Of a DNA stretch of 37,803 nucleotides, positions 1 through 8,360 are shown in pieces; the stretch's first letter is position 1, and each line of letters starts with the position of its first letter. Location of the stretch: positions 1-37,803 of IMG/VR virus record IMGVR_UViG_3300027777_000009. One strand, written 5' to 3'. The notes under the pieces were generated by a model. The model was not told the origin of the DNA, searched no databases, and saw nothing but the letters and a program-made list of their open reading frames with translations. Origin of the DNA: a virus. A program made the translations under genes and the position numbers.

Positions 1-99
1 ACATTCTTTGAGGGGTTCAACGCTTTGCCATACGCGCGGTTGCCAGTTGACGCCCGAAAGAATTTTATCTTCTTTCGCCAGCGGCATTTTAATTTTGCC
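1..99. repeat. terminal direct repeat, left copy
   Basis: These 99 bases are identical to the last 99 bases (37705-37803). The portal gene continues in the same frame from base 1 into base 37704, so the repeat marks a circular molecule or an assembly overlap on a circularly permuted genome. A length of 99 is typical of a k-mer overlap, so I do not read it as a biological terminal repeat. The unique length is 37,704 bp. Confidence 0.97.
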
Positions 100-1440
100 C
101 TTGAGCATCGCAAACGGAAGCCAGTCTTCAAACATCGGCTGCATCAACTGGTCAATGATGTGCTGCTGGTCGTATTGATACTGCGCGGTATCTTCCAGCC
201 GTCCAGCCTTGAAGCTGGAATAGTTCACGCCTTCTAAATCATTAGCGACGGTGTTGTAAGCCAGCCCCGCTCCCGCTGCGCCACCGCGCAACATTCCTTT
301 GACAAACGAGCCGTAAGCATCCATCGGATGCTTTGGATCAATGTCGTGCCAAACTTCTCCCGGCTCGCCCATTTCAACCATGCCCGGTGACATTTCTTCT
401 AGCGAATTTCCGCGCGAATCAGTTGCGCCGTCGTATTCGGTTGGCAGTTCTTTAGAAACAAATCCGCCTTTGCAGGCGGCTACGCGCGCGGCTACGGCCT
501 CGGCTTCTTCGTATTTGTGAAGCGCATTTAACCGCGTGGCAACCGAGCAAAAATCCGGCATCCCAACTAACTGATTTGCTCGGTCAACGTCAAAAATCAT
601 GTAAATGTCTTCGGCGGGAACGCGCGTCTGATAAACTTTGTCGGAATTGTTCGGTAGGACTTCGCCGGGATGCCGCGACAAAATCCAATAAGCAATCGGG
701 CAATCAAATTCGTCGTATTCGATTCCAAATTTGATGTTGTTTCCGTTCAGCGGATTTTTTCCAACATTCCAAAAGTTCAAAAAATCAATTTCCAACGGAC
801 GAACCGCAAAGCCAAATGCGTTGTTAAATCCTCGATACTTGCGAACCATGATTGCGCCGTCGCGCTTCCACGCGCGAACCGACAGCCGTTGCAAATTAAC
901 GCCGGACATATTCCGCATCACCGTGCAATTTTGCGGTTTCAAAAATTCTTTCCAAGCATCTTGCACCATCTGATTTGCTTCCGTGTCGAATTGAAAGCGC
1001 GGTTTGTTGGAAACTTTTGCGTTTGGGTTAGCGGGATCGGCTGACTGTGGTTTCAACGCGGGCGCAGGCTCGCGGATTTTCATTTGCAACTGAATCCCCT
1101 GGTGTCCGATGACGTTATTTTGGTATAGGCGCAACATCCGGCGCATATAATCGTCGTCGCGCTCAAGCTGGCGAAGCCGTGAGCGCGTGGCGATTGCAGA
1201 AACTAAAATTTCGGCGTCGGCGGAAGAAATGGACACCGGCCAGTCGGCGGTTAGCCGCGAAGTCATTGCAGACGCAAACATCCGCTTGCCATCGCTGCGA
1301 ACGGACTTTCTTTCGTTCCATTCCAGCGGTTTTTCAATGGTTTTTACCGTGATAATCGTCTCTTTTGGGGTGGTTTCAGCCGCTTTCACGGGCGGCAAAA
1401 CCGCTATTTCACCCGCTTTTCTGACGGCTTTTTCACTCAC
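1..1440 (-). CDS. portal protein, lambda gpB family (N-terminal 480 codons)
   Basis: The dodecameric portal forms the capsid vertex through which TerL pumps DNA. I translated this reading frame from a GTG at 1440, which overlaps the gpW-like stop as GTGAGTGA. It runs without a stop to base 1 and continues at 37704 down to 37486, giving 552 residues, close to lambda gpB (533). Family segments seen include NNVIGHQGIQLQMKIR near residue 120, DRANQLVGMPDFCSV in the middle, and GVNYSSFKAGRLEDTAQ about 75 residues before the edge. No other start fits the overlap as well. The gene order TerL, gpW, portal matches lambda A-W-B. Confidence 0.95.
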   Translation of the reverse strand, partial: MSEKAVRKAGEIAVLPPVKAAETTPKETIITVKTIEKPLEWNERKSVRSDGKRMFASAMTSRLTADWPVSISSADAEILVSAIATRSRLRQLERDDDYMRRMLRLYQNNVIGHQGIQLQMKIREPAPALKPQSADPANPNAKVSNKPRFQFDTEANQMVQDAWKEFLKPQNCTVMRNMSGVNLQRLSVRAWKRDGAIMVRKYRGFNNAFGFAVRPLEIDFLNFWNVGKNPLNGNNIKFGIEYDEFDCPIAYWILSRHPGEVLPNNSDKVYQTRVPAEDIYMIFDVDRANQLVGMPDFCSVATRLNALHKYEEAEAVAARVAACKGGFVSKELPTEYDGATDSRGNSLEEMSPGMVEMGEPGEVWHDIDPKHPMDAYGSFVKGMLRGGAAGAGLAYNTVANDLEGVNYSSFKAGRLEDTAQYQYDQQHIIDQLMQPMFEDWLPFAMLKGKIKMPLAKEDKILSGVNWQPRVWQSVEPLKEC

Positions 1441-2074
1441 AATTTCCGCCTCCAAACGGGAAAATCGGCGGCAAAGCACCAAATTGGCCTACGCTGGCTT
1501 GGTTTGGATTTGTAAAGACGGTATAGCGGTTGCGCCCATTGCTTCTACCCATCTTGGAGTTTTCTTTCTTCACTTCGTTTTGGCGGATTTGCTTCCAATA
1601 GTTGTATTCGTCTCGCAATTCTTTTGGCGAAAGTCTTTTGATGCGCGTTCCTTCAACTTCGCTTTCCAAAATGTCGTGTGTTGCCTTGCCAAGCTGGACG
1701 GCTTCGATTAGCTCAATCATCTTTTGCGCCTGCGTCCGCAAATCAATGTCCGGCGCAGCCCCTTCAAGATTTGGCGTGACGGCGAGATTGTTTAGGTAGA
1801 TGCGCTGACGCTCGCCCGTGCTGACATTGCCAGCAAAGCCCTCCATCGTGTAACTCGCCGGAAGCCACGTTGCGGTTGTCGCCGCCGTTACGTTGATAAC
1901 GTGCGTATCGCCGTTTGCGGTGGATAAAAACTCGATGGCCTGACCGTTGCCGCGAAGTTCGTAGGTGAGTTGCCAGCCTTGTGACGCTGGATAATTGCCT
2001 AGCGACCGCTGCCAAGACAGCGTATCACCTGCCGCAATTTGAATCGGCTCGTAGTTTTTAATTGGAACTGACAA
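1433..2074 (-). CDS. head-tail joining protein with gpW-like C-terminus
   Basis: The protein has 213 residues and lies between TerL and portal, exactly where lambda has W. The N-terminal half is beta-rich, with a segment like GNYPASQGWQLTYEL that recurs in lambda-like phages. Residues 115-160 (KMIELIEAVQLGKATHDI followed by an SPKELRDEYNYW segment) resemble gpW, the small protein that closes filled heads and prepares them for the tail. It is about three times longer than gpW, so it is a fusion or an elaborated version. The start is a TTG at 2074; no ATG fits upstream in frame. A 100-bp gap separates it from TerL. Confidence 0.7.
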   Translation of the reverse strand: MSVPIKNYEPIQIAAGDTLSWQRSLGNYPASQGWQLTYELRGNGQAIEFLSTANGDTHVINVTAATTATWLPASYTMEGFAGNVSTGERQRIYLNNLAVTPNLEGAAPDIDLRTQAQKMIELIEAVQLGKATHDILESEVEGTRIKRLSPKELRDEYNYWKQIRQNEVKKENSKMGRSNGRNRYTVFTNPNQASVGQFGALPPIFPFGGGNCE

Positions 2075-2175
2075 TGCTATTTGATTCGCAATCTCGGCTT
2101 TGCCAGCCGATTAAGTCAAACCATCGCGCGACGGCGAAAGTTAAACCTGCTCTTCTCTTTTAAGCAAAAGTCAAT
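2075..2175 (-). promoter_or_regulatory. TerL-gpW spacer with the TTGACTTT element and a hairpin
   Basis: On the minus strand the TerL stop codon TAA runs straight into ATTGACTTTTGCTT (2162-2177 on the plus strand is AAGCAAAAGTCAATTT). The same element occurs at four other virion gene junctions. A 6-bp hairpin follows at 2094-2110 (TCGGCT, 5-nt loop, AGCCGA), without a T-run. The start of the next gene is about 90 nt from the element, farther than at the other copies. The role (promoter -35, mRNA processing or translation signal) is not known. Confidence 0.45.
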
Positions 2176-4143
2176 TTACAGCCAGCCCTTGCGCTTTCCG
2201 ACAAATCCGCCGACGCGAACGCGAGTTGCAGGTTTGGCGATTGGTTTTGGCGCGGGCGTAACCGGCGCGGGTTTCTCAACTGGTTTCAAAACGTATTCAG
2301 TTTTCTCTTGAGCAATCGGCGCAACCGTGTTTTGCGGAATCACCGCCGCGCGAACTTTCGCAATGTTCGGTTTCAAGATGTCATACGCCGCGAGATTATA
2401 CACGCGCAAGTCTAAAGACTCGTTGCGCTCGAAAGTTTTGATCCAGCGGCGGCGGACTTGCCCTTTTTCCATGAAGGTTTGCAGCTTTTCAGAACATAGT
2501 TGCTTGAAATAGCTTTCGTTGTAGCCGCGCGCCTTGGGAAAATGGCAATAGCGCGCGCCAACATCTTCAATCCGCAGGCGTGAGAAGATTGCATCCTTCG
2601 CGGTGTCCGTCCCGACATTGTAAAGCCAAATGCCGTAAAATTTGTTCTTGTTCGCCTGCACCAGCGGCGAGTGCGGCGTTGAACTGCCCTTGACCGCGTA
2701 AAAACGCCGCGCAAAGTTGCGTTTGCAGAAACGATAGACCGCCTTCGTCTTATGTCCGCTATCAAACGCCGCGCACGTCACGCCAATATCAACGCCAGTC
2801 GGATGCGTGAATTTCTTGGATAGATAATCTTCAACTTGCTTTTGCACGTCCGGCAAATCAAAGTCGCCGTAGATGACGTGTTTTTCTATCCCCCAAGTTT
2901 CTTCTTCGTCGCCCCATCCAAGGATTTCAAGCTCGACGCGGTCTTTCTGAATGTCTGCCGCCGCCGTGAGCAAACAAACTTCTGCGGGCAGGTCGCCTTC
3001 GTAATCTTCGCAGCGTTCAAGCAGTGGACTCCATAAGACTTGCTCCGCCGCTTCTTCCCATGACTCGTTTAGGAAAATGTTCGTCCAAACGCGCAAGGTT
3101 TCTTTCCCGCCTTTTTTCGCGGTGAGAAAGTTTTCTGCGAACTGGTGGAGATAGGATTTGAACGCCCGCTTTTTTCCGATGGTTTGATATAGGCCGGAAA
3201 GCAGCCGCCCGCGAATGCCTTTGAAAGGCGCAGTGGCTCGCCATTCGGCTCGCAATTGATTAACTGAAGGGTTTTCAGGATGTCCGCTCGCGATGGCTGC
3301 AAGCCTTTGTTGGTCACTCCATTCGCCGCCGCATTTTTCGCATTCATAAATTGTTTTCTCCGTGTCGCTGATTTCGCTGCCGTCCGATTGCTTGAATGTC
3401 CATTTCACATTTGACCATTTCAAAATCTGGAAATGTCCGCACTCATGGCACGGCAAAAAGTAATGCTGCTTGTCGCTGCGCTCGATGATGTCCTCGATGC
3501 GCGACATCCCCTTGATTGTGACGGTAGATGATTTAAGCCTAACCGCATCGTGAAAAGTAATCGTTGCGCGGTCGCCGAGCGCAACCGGATCGCCCTCGGT
3601 CGTCGTCTCAAACGCATCCACCTCATCCTGAATTGAAATTTTCTTTGATCGTTGTCGAAATCCCGACGGAGAATTTGCGCCAAGAGCCGTCAGGTTGCCA
3701 CCCGGAAACTTCCGGTTCATCGTCGTGCTTTCAGAATCTTTGGCGCGCGGCTCGATAAGCTTGCCTTTCAGTCGCGGCGTCTCTTTTGTTGCCGGAATGA
3801 ATTTTTCCCGCATGAAGCTTTTTGCGCTGTCTAGCGTAGGATAAACAACCTGCATCGCACACGGAGCGTGGTCAACGTGATAGCCAAGGATGATGCATAT
3901 ATCCAGCGTCTTGCCGAGCTGGGACGCGATTTGCCATGCGATTTCTGAAACATTCGGGTCAAGCGGGTCGTCCAGCATTTCCCTTTGGTAGGGCATCCGC
4001 GAACAATGGTATTTACCCGGCTCGGCATTGCCTTCCGCCGGAAGATAAAAATACTTGTCCGCCCAAGTCGAAACCAAAAGATGTTCCGGCGGCTCAATTA
4101 TCCGCGCCAGTTCACGCAATGATTTTGGTAGGCCGCTGGTCAT
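2176..4143 (-). CDS. terminase large subunit, lambda gpA family
   Basis: This is the packaging ATPase and nuclease, 655 residues (lambda gpA has 641). A Walker-A-like QLGKT lies at residues 75-79, after a conserved AWQIAS, and a Walker-B-like DEVDA at 173-177. A GpA-type zinc finger is formed by C232, C235, C268 and C271. The nuclease domain begins at about 395 with AADIQKDRVE, whose D397 fits the first catalytic acid. The tail from about 610 is a proline/lysine-rich low-complexity linker. TerS lies upstream but is separated from it by a methyltransferase gene. The ATG at 4143 is 38 nt after the methyltransferase stop. Confidence 0.95.
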   Translation of the reverse strand: MTSGLPKSLRELARIIEPPEHLLVSTWADKYFYLPAEGNAEPGKYHCSRMPYQREMLDDPLDPNVSEIAWQIASQLGKTLDICIILGYHVDHAPCAMQVVYPTLDSAKSFMREKFIPATKETPRLKGKLIEPRAKDSESTTMNRKFPGGNLTALGANSPSGFRQRSKKISIQDEVDAFETTTEGDPVALGDRATITFHDAVRLKSSTVTIKGMSRIEDIIERSDKQHYFLPCHECGHFQILKWSNVKWTFKQSDGSEISDTEKTIYECEKCGGEWSDQQRLAAIASGHPENPSVNQLRAEWRATAPFKGIRGRLLSGLYQTIGKKRAFKSYLHQFAENFLTAKKGGKETLRVWTNIFLNESWEEAAEQVLWSPLLERCEDYEGDLPAEVCLLTAAADIQKDRVELEILGWGDEEETWGIEKHVIYGDFDLPDVQKQVEDYLSKKFTHPTGVDIGVTCAAFDSGHKTKAVYRFCKRNFARRFYAVKGSSTPHSPLVQANKNKFYGIWLYNVGTDTAKDAIFSRLRIEDVGARYCHFPKARGYNESYFKQLCSEKLQTFMEKGQVRRRWIKTFERNESLDLRVYNLAAYDILKPNIAKVRAAVIPQNTVAPIAQEKTEYVLKPVEKPAPVTPAPKPIAKPATRVRVGGFVGKRKGWL

Positions 4144-4181
4144 TTAAGCAAAGTTAGCGTTGTTCAATTAACTGTTGGGCG

Positions 4182-4883
4182 TCATAGCAACGTCCCCTCT
4201 AATTCGCGGCGGATTCGTTCGCAGGCGTTGTCGAAGTGCCGCTTGTCCTTCTCCACGCCGATGAAATTCATGCCGAGCCGGATGCAGGCTATCGCCGTCG
4301 TTCCGCTGCCCATGTATGGGTCGAGCACGGTTGCGCCTTTCGGCACGCCGAGTTGTTCCAGCGTCCACGCCATCACGCGCACAGGCTTTTGTGTCGGGTG
4401 TCCGACGCGCTCGGCGTTCGTCGCCGCGATGCTACATGAGATTTGCCGGGTGTTGCGGTCTTGGTTCGTCCATGCGAGTTCCGCGTTTGCCATTGACGGC
4501 ACAGCATCCGGCTTGTGCCAGACCAGCCAGCCACGAGACAGCGGAAGCGGGTAGTAGTTCCCGCCCCAGATTGCCACGAGCGGAGCGAGGCCTAGCAGTC
4601 CGTCCACTTCGCCGGGTTCGTTGTCCCACGATTCAGCCACCTTTCCGGCGCGGCGTTGCCACTTGGTCGGTTGAGCCGCGAAGCCGATGCCATACGGCGG
4701 GTCGGTCACTACCGCGTCACACGCGAAAGGCAGCACGTCTTTGCAGTCAGCATGGTAGAGGACGCACCACGAATGACGCCCAACCAGACGCTGGAGCGAA
4801 TGACTACCGCGTTGGCAGTCATCGGCGAGGCGAGGCGTTGTTGGCGCGGTAGTCATGCGGTCAGCTTTTCGTTGACCTAACAT
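4182..4883 (-). CDS. DNA methyltransferase (DPPY type), orphan
   Basis: The protein has 233 residues. TDPPYGIG (residues 60-67) is motif IV and LDPYMGSGTTAIA (187-199) is motif I with the SAM-binding FxGxG turn. The order IV before I makes it a beta-class enzyme, and DPPY usually means N6-adenine, with N4-cytosine possible. HPTQKPV (162-168) is the family motif that precedes motif I. No endonuclease is next to it, so it is probably protective or regulatory. The gene sits between TerS and TerL, which are adjacent in lambda. By eye it is about 60% GC against about 50% in its neighbours, which suggests later insertion. The start at 4883 overlaps the TerS stop; M10 (4856) is an alternative. Confidence 0.9.
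   Translation of the reverse strand: MLGQRKADRMTTAPTTPRLADDCQRGSHSLQRLVGRHSWCVLYHADCKDVLPFACDAVVTDPPYGIGFAAQPTKWQRRAGKVAESWDNEPGEVDGLLGLAPLVAIWGGNYYPLPLSRGWLVWHKPDAVPSMANAELAWTNQDRNTRQISCSIAATNAERVGHPTQKPVRVMAWTLEQLGVPKGATVLDPYMGSGTTAIACIRLGMNFIGVEKDKRHFDNACERIRRELEGTLL
4800..4856. repeat. perfect 12-bp inverted repeat at the methyltransferase 5' end
   Basis: ATGACTACCGCG at 4800-4811 is exactly complementary to CGCGGTAGTCAT at 4845-4856, with a 33-nt spacer. The distal arm coincides with the alternative start codon M10 of the methyltransferase. It could be an operator for self-repression, a translation-blocking mRNA hairpin, or a trace of insertion. Confidence 0.6.
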
Positions 4884-5362
4884 TTCAAAACCTCAATTCC
4901 TTTTTCGTCGCCTTCCAGTTCGGCTTGCGCGGCGGCGTAGTTTAGTTTCTTGCCAAGCTCACCCAAAGCGCCGCGCACCTCATCATCAACCGCCGCGCGC
5001 TGCGGCTCGGTCAATCCAATCTTGCTTTGAACATTATTCCCGACGCGTAACATTCTTTGCTTCCACGTCACCGCGATTTCTTCCCATGCGCGGATAACTA
5101 CCGGAGCGGAAATGTCATCGCCAGACTCTTGCCGGTCTTTGCGCTCTTCACGCTTGGCTTTCGCAAGGTTAAGCCGCTCGACTGCCGGTGTGGTGTTTTC
5201 TTTCTTGCGATTCAGCAAGCCTTGAATCGCGCCCTTAAAATCTATCATGCCACCATCTAATTTCGGAATGTGGCCGTCTTCCGCAAGCTGGTCAATTCGG
5301 CGAGGCGTGACGCCAATCAGTTCAGCCAACTCTTTGCGGTGGATTTTTTTGGGAAGGGTCAC
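4877..5362 (-). CDS. terminase small subunit, Nu1-like
   Basis: This is the DNA-recognition subunit of the packaging motor. It has 161 residues (lambda Nu1 has 181). The N-terminus (about 8-34) is a winged HTH with KELAELIGVTPRRIDQLAE followed by DGHIPK, the Nu1/MerR-like pattern. A lysine/glutamate-rich helix and a C-terminal helical part for oligomerisation follow. The GTG start at 5362 overlaps the stop of the upstream HTH gene (GTGA). The cos or pac site it recognises would be expected nearby; I could not identify it. Confidence 0.85.
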   Translation of the reverse strand: MTLPKKIHRKELAELIGVTPRRIDQLAEDGHIPKLDGGMIDFKGAIQGLLNRKKENTTPAVERLNLAKAKREERKDRQESGDDISAPVVIRAWEEIAVTWKQRMLRVGNNVQSKIGLTEPQRAAVDDEVRGALGELGKKLNYAAAQAELEGDEKGIEVLKC

Positions 5363-5841
5363 GCTTTAGCCTTTTTCTTTTGCCAAACTTTCTTCGCCGC
5401 CGCCGAATGATTGCCGCCGTCTTTATGGCTGCGCTGAAATTTTAATCCGAAGTTTTTTTGAAAGTCTTTTGCCATCGCTGACAGCCATGCCTTGCCAACC
5501 CCTATCTGTTCGCCTATCTGCTCGTAGCTCTTATTTCCAATCATGTCTGGCTTAACCAGTGCCGTCATCGCCACAAACCGATTCTGCGCGGCCTTCGGGT
5601 GGCGCGGCGTAAATCCGTTCGCCGTCTTTTCTGTCCAACACCAAAAGAAAACCGAGTCCATCAATTCCGCCAAGCCCTTTAACTTTTCCAGCCGCTCCCA
5701 ATCTTCCGGCGAAACGTCGCCGCCGTCAGTAATTGACAACCGCCGATAGACATCCGGCATTTCGGACTTGTCCACCCCTTCAAGGTGTCCAGTCTCATTA
5801 ACGATTCGTAGTCCGTCTATCCCGTGGGATTCGTCGTTCAT
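5359..5841 (-). CDS. HTH protein upstream of TerS
   Basis: The protein has 160 residues, starting MNDESHGIDG. A C-terminal helix-turn-helix is visible at about residues 106-128 (SYEQIGEQIGVGKAWLSAM), followed by a strongly basic tail rich in lysine. It could be a DNA-binding partner of TerS or a late-gene regulator. The ATG at 5841 has an A/C-rich leader (AACAACAAAGTCAATTCCAAC), as other genes here do; a longer frame begins at 5949, inside the transposon, and cannot be the original start. The transposon inserted only 39 bp upstream of this start, so its native promoter may have been displaced. Confidence 0.75.
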   Translation of the reverse strand: MNDESHGIDGLRIVNETGHLEGVDKSEMPDVYRRLSITDGGDVSPEDWERLEKLKGLAELMDSVFFWCWTEKTANGFTPRHPKAAQNRFVAMTALVKPDMIGNKSYEQIGEQIGVGKAWLSAMAKDFQKNFGLKFQRSHKDGGNHSAAAKKVWQKKKAKA

Positions 5842-5887
5842 GTTGGAATTGACTTTGTTGTTAAATTGTAGATTTGTCAATACATTT
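5842..5887 (-). promoter_or_regulatory. leader of the HTH-TerS operon, truncated by the transposon
   Basis: On the minus strand the target duplication AAATGTAT is followed directly by TTGACA and an A/T-rich stretch up to the start at 5841. TTGACA matches a -35 hexamer, but I see no convincing -10 hexamer at 16-18 nt. The bases 5880-5887 (ATACATTT on the plus strand) are the left copy of the 8-bp target duplication. Confidence 0.4.
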
Positions 5888-5912
5888 GGGGATAACATAC
5901 TTGATGTAACTA
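5888..5912 (+). repeat. left terminal inverted repeat of the transposon
   Basis: This 25-bp end starts GGGGATAACATACTTGATG and continues TAACTA. It matches the right end (8394-8418, reverse strand) at 21 of 25 positions. The endonuclease stop codon TAG (5910-5912) lies within the repeat, so the operon fills the element to its edge. Confidence 0.93.
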
Positions 5913-6632
5913 AATGACGAACCGTTCCTTCTTCATGTAAAGACGGCACATATTTCCGGGCGGGATTCTGAACTTCGTGCCGTGATTGCGTAGAACAGCA
6001 CTGTTTGGCTTTGATTCGCGGGCATCAAAGTCTATGGCGATTGTCCCTTGCTCCAACTCATAGGCCAAAAGGCTCAAATGCAAATCCTCAAAACAGTCCG
6101 CTTGCACGAACCGGATTTTGTTTCCGTCCCGCTCGCCCTTAACCAGCAACAAACGCCGCAGCTTGCCCGCTGCGATGCCTAAAAGTGTTTCGTGCGACCA
6201 ATACGGGATAGGGTCGTTGCCTTCTGATTTCAGCGGACGCACAAAGATTTGATTGGCGTCGTCTTGCACCTTGAACATATCCGATTTGCCCGAAACCGTG
6301 TGGCGCAAACCCTTCCGTCCTTCGGCGTCAAGCCAGCCGTATTTTCTCACCAAGTAGAGCATCACGTCTTTGGGTTGCGGCTCTTTGTGGAAAAGCGTTA
6401 TCAGGTTCGTTTTGGCCGTGTAGTATTTCAGTTCCCAGCCCATCGAATCGGCAATGTCGAGATTGCCGGTTGTCAGGCCGAACAAATCTTCAAGAAAGTT
6501 TCCCGGTCCGCCAGTTCCGGCAGTGCGGGCGGTAGCTGGCAAATCATACCAGCCGTGTTGAAGTATCGCTCGCAACCGTGTGAACAATTCCTTCTTGTTT
6601 CGTGGCGGGTGCGGAGGATAGTCAATGCTCAT
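5910..6632 (-). CDS. type II restriction endonuclease, MvaI/BcnI family
   Basis: The enzyme has 240 residues, close to MvaI (246) and BcnI (238), which cut CCWGG and CCSGG. The core is recognisable: GGPGNFLEDLFGL (E48), then D62 and WELKY (E67, K69) as the PD-(D/E)XK acids and lysine, LITLFHKEP, an H-T-V-S-G segment near residue 113, YWSHETL, and HGTKFRI near the C-terminus. The start M at 6632 overlaps the methyltransferase stop (ATGA), so methylase is translated first, as expected for safe establishment. Exact specificity cannot be read from the sequence; CCNGG-type sites are the prediction. Confidence 0.9.
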   Translation of the reverse strand: MSIDYPPHPPRNKKELFTRLRAILQHGWYDLPATARTAGTGGPGNFLEDLFGLTTGNLDIADSMGWELKYYTAKTNLITLFHKEPQPKDVMLYLVRKYGWLDAEGRKGLRHTVSGKSDMFKVQDDANQIFVRPLKSEGNDPIPYWSHETLLGIAAGKLRRLLLVKGERDGNKIRFVQADCFEDLHLSLLAYELEQGTIAIDFDARESKPNSAVLRNHGTKFRIPPGNMCRLYMKKERFVI

Positions 6633-7441
6633 TTTTTGATGTGGCGACGCGCTACTTCTATGCGTTCGCGGGCAATCTTGCAATAGTCTTTTGAGATTTC
6701 CAACCCAATCCATTTGCGACCGCACACCTCGGCGGCAATCGCCGTTGAACCGCTGCCCATGAATGGATCAAGGATGATTTTGGCCGTAGTGGATTCAATA
6801 CAGCGTTGCGCTAGTTCAACCGGAAATGGCGCGGGGTGTGGATTATTCACTTCTTGCGGGATAACCCAAACGTCGCCAGCGGCGTTCGCTTTGTCGGCAA
6901 GTTTGAAGTCCGGTTTGCAAATCAGATAAATCACTTCATACGTCGGCAGGAAATATCCGGCATTGAAATTGATTCCCCCCGCACGTTTCCAGATAATGAT
7001 TTGCCGCACTGGAAAGTCCTTCACGATGTCGGAACGGTCTTGCAACTTACCGTCTTGGACGCGCCACTTGTGATTATAGAAAATCGCGCCGTCACTCCGC
7101 AAAACGCGCATCATGGCCGAAAGGCAATCACGCTGCCATTTCACATATTCTTCATGCGGCATATCGTCCGAATGAGACTCGTAGCCTTTCATCAGTTGCG
7201 CTTTTTCCCATTTGCCGCCACTGCCGTTTTTCATGCCGTTGCCAGTGGAGTTGCGGAGATTGTAGGGCGGACTGGTGACAATCAGACCTACGGATTGCGC
7301 GGGCATTTTGTCCATCAATTCGGTGCAATTACCGCAATGAACATTCCCAAACCATTGCTCCATTTGGCGGTCGGGGACAGTGGTTAGCGCGGCTTTAAGC
7401 AAGCCGTCCATCGTCGTCGGGATGTGCGGGAAGTTTTTCAT
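6629..7441 (-). CDS. type II DNA methyltransferase (TSPPY, beta class)
   Basis: The protein has 270 residues. VTSPPYNLR (55-63) is catalytic motif IV and LDPFMGSGSTAIAA (224-237) is motif I, so it is a beta-class amino-methyltransferase. SPPY is usual for N4-cytosine enzymes, which fits pairing with an MvaI/BcnI-type nuclease, since M.MvaI and M.BcnI make N4-methylcytosine. A target-recognition segment lies between the motifs (about 125-215). It is coupled by ATGA overlaps to the transposase upstream and the nuclease downstream. It should protect phage and host DNA from the linked nuclease. Confidence 0.92.
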   Translation of the reverse strand: MKNFPHIPTTMDGLLKAALTTVPDRQMEQWFGNVHCGNCTELMDKMPAQSVGLIVTSPPYNLRNSTGNGMKNGSGGKWEKAQLMKGYESHSDDMPHEEYVKWQRDCLSAMMRVLRSDGAIFYNHKWRVQDGKLQDRSDIVKDFPVRQIIIWKRAGGINFNAGYFLPTYEVIYLICKPDFKLADKANAAGDVWVIPQEVNNPHPAPFPVELAQRCIESTTAKIILDPFMGSGSTAIAAEVCGRKWIGLEISKDYCKIARERIEVARRHIKK

Positions 7442-8355
7442 GCCGTTAATTCTTGGTAAGTCAAGCGAGAGCCTACAACTGATTCCAGAACGGAATCAAG
7501 CCGTTCCCCACCGTCGAGTTTTAGCATATTCCACCGCGTCTCAAATTCCGCAAGGTAGCGCGGCAAATGTTTCCATGTGAAGTGGTGGAAAGTTCCGTAA
7601 TAACCGCGCTTGAGCATTGCCCAAAACGATTCAATGCCGTTCGTGTGCGCTTTGCCCACAACATATTCGCCCATTGAATGATTCACGCTCGTATGCTTGT
7701 AGTCTTTCAAGCCGAGATACGAGCGGTGGTCGTCGGTGTAGAGCGTAGAGCCGGGCACCACGTTCGTTTTAATAAACGCATGGAGATTTTCGCGGCTAGT
7801 ATTATCAACCATTGCCGTTTTCACCTTGCCGCCGCGCTCACGCGCACCAACCACCGGCTGCTTGCCAACCGTCCCGCGTCCAGCTTTCAACCGCTGGCTG
7901 CGATGCTTATTTTTTTCTTTGCCGCCCATGTAAGTTTCGTCGGCTTCAATCGTGCCGGACATTGGGCCGCCAAGCGTGGACATTGAAGCGGCAACTTCGC
8001 GGAGACGGCCAAGCATAAACCAAGCTGTTTTTTGGGTGACGCCAATCTCGCGTCCTAGCTGATAGCTGCTTATCCCTTTCCGGTTCGTTGTAATCAGCCA
8101 AGACGCGGCAAACCATTTTTGCAGCGGCAGGCGGCTTTCTTCAAAAATCGTGCCCTTGCGGACAGAAAATGTTTTTGCACAATCAGAGCATTTGTAGCCG
8201 CGATCTACATTGTAAATTTTGCGGTTGCTTCCGCAGCACGGACAGATTATCCCTTTCGGCCAGCGGAGTTTTTCAAGATGTGCGACACATTCTTTTTCAG
8301 ACGGAAAAGTTTTTAGAACATCTAGCAAGCTCTTGTATTTCGGCTCTGTTTTCAT
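7438..8355 (-). CDS. IS1595-family (ISXO2-like) transposase
   Basis: This 305-residue DDE transposase mobilises the element that contains it. The N-terminus has a zinc ribbon (C38-x2-C41 and C56-x2-C59), followed by an HTH region around 95-115. The catalytic core shows EADETYMGGKEK (D139), YTDDHRSY (D208) and HTNGIESFWAMLKRG (N239, E242, K249), the D-D-N-K arrangement of the family. The length is normal and there is no frameshift, so the enzyme looks intact. Its stop overlaps the methyltransferase start (ATGA), so it heads a three-gene operon. Confidence 0.95.
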   Translation of the reverse strand: MKTEPKYKSLLDVLKTFPSEKECVAHLEKLRWPKGIICPCCGSNRKIYNVDRGYKCSDCAKTFSVRKGTIFEESRLPLQKWFAASWLITTNRKGISSYQLGREIGVTQKTAWFMLGRLREVAASMSTLGGPMSGTIEADETYMGGKEKNKHRSQRLKAGRGTVGKQPVVGARERGGKVKTAMVDNTSRENLHAFIKTNVVPGSTLYTDDHRSYLGLKDYKHTSVNHSMGEYVVGKAHTNGIESFWAMLKRGYYGTFHHFTWKHLPRYLAEFETRWNMLKLDGGERLDSVLESVVGSRLTYQELTA

Positions 8356-8360
8356 AATCA

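Noticed and set aside
1-99. Repeat as biological direct terminal repeat
   Set aside because: Length of exactly 99 and a gene running through it fit an assembly overlap better.
4144-4890. The orphan methyltransferase as an integron gene cassette
   Set aside because: GTTAGGT at the 5' end and GCCCAAC after the stop look like integron core sites, and an IntI-like gene exists, but the second core site of an attC is missing and the spacer is too short.
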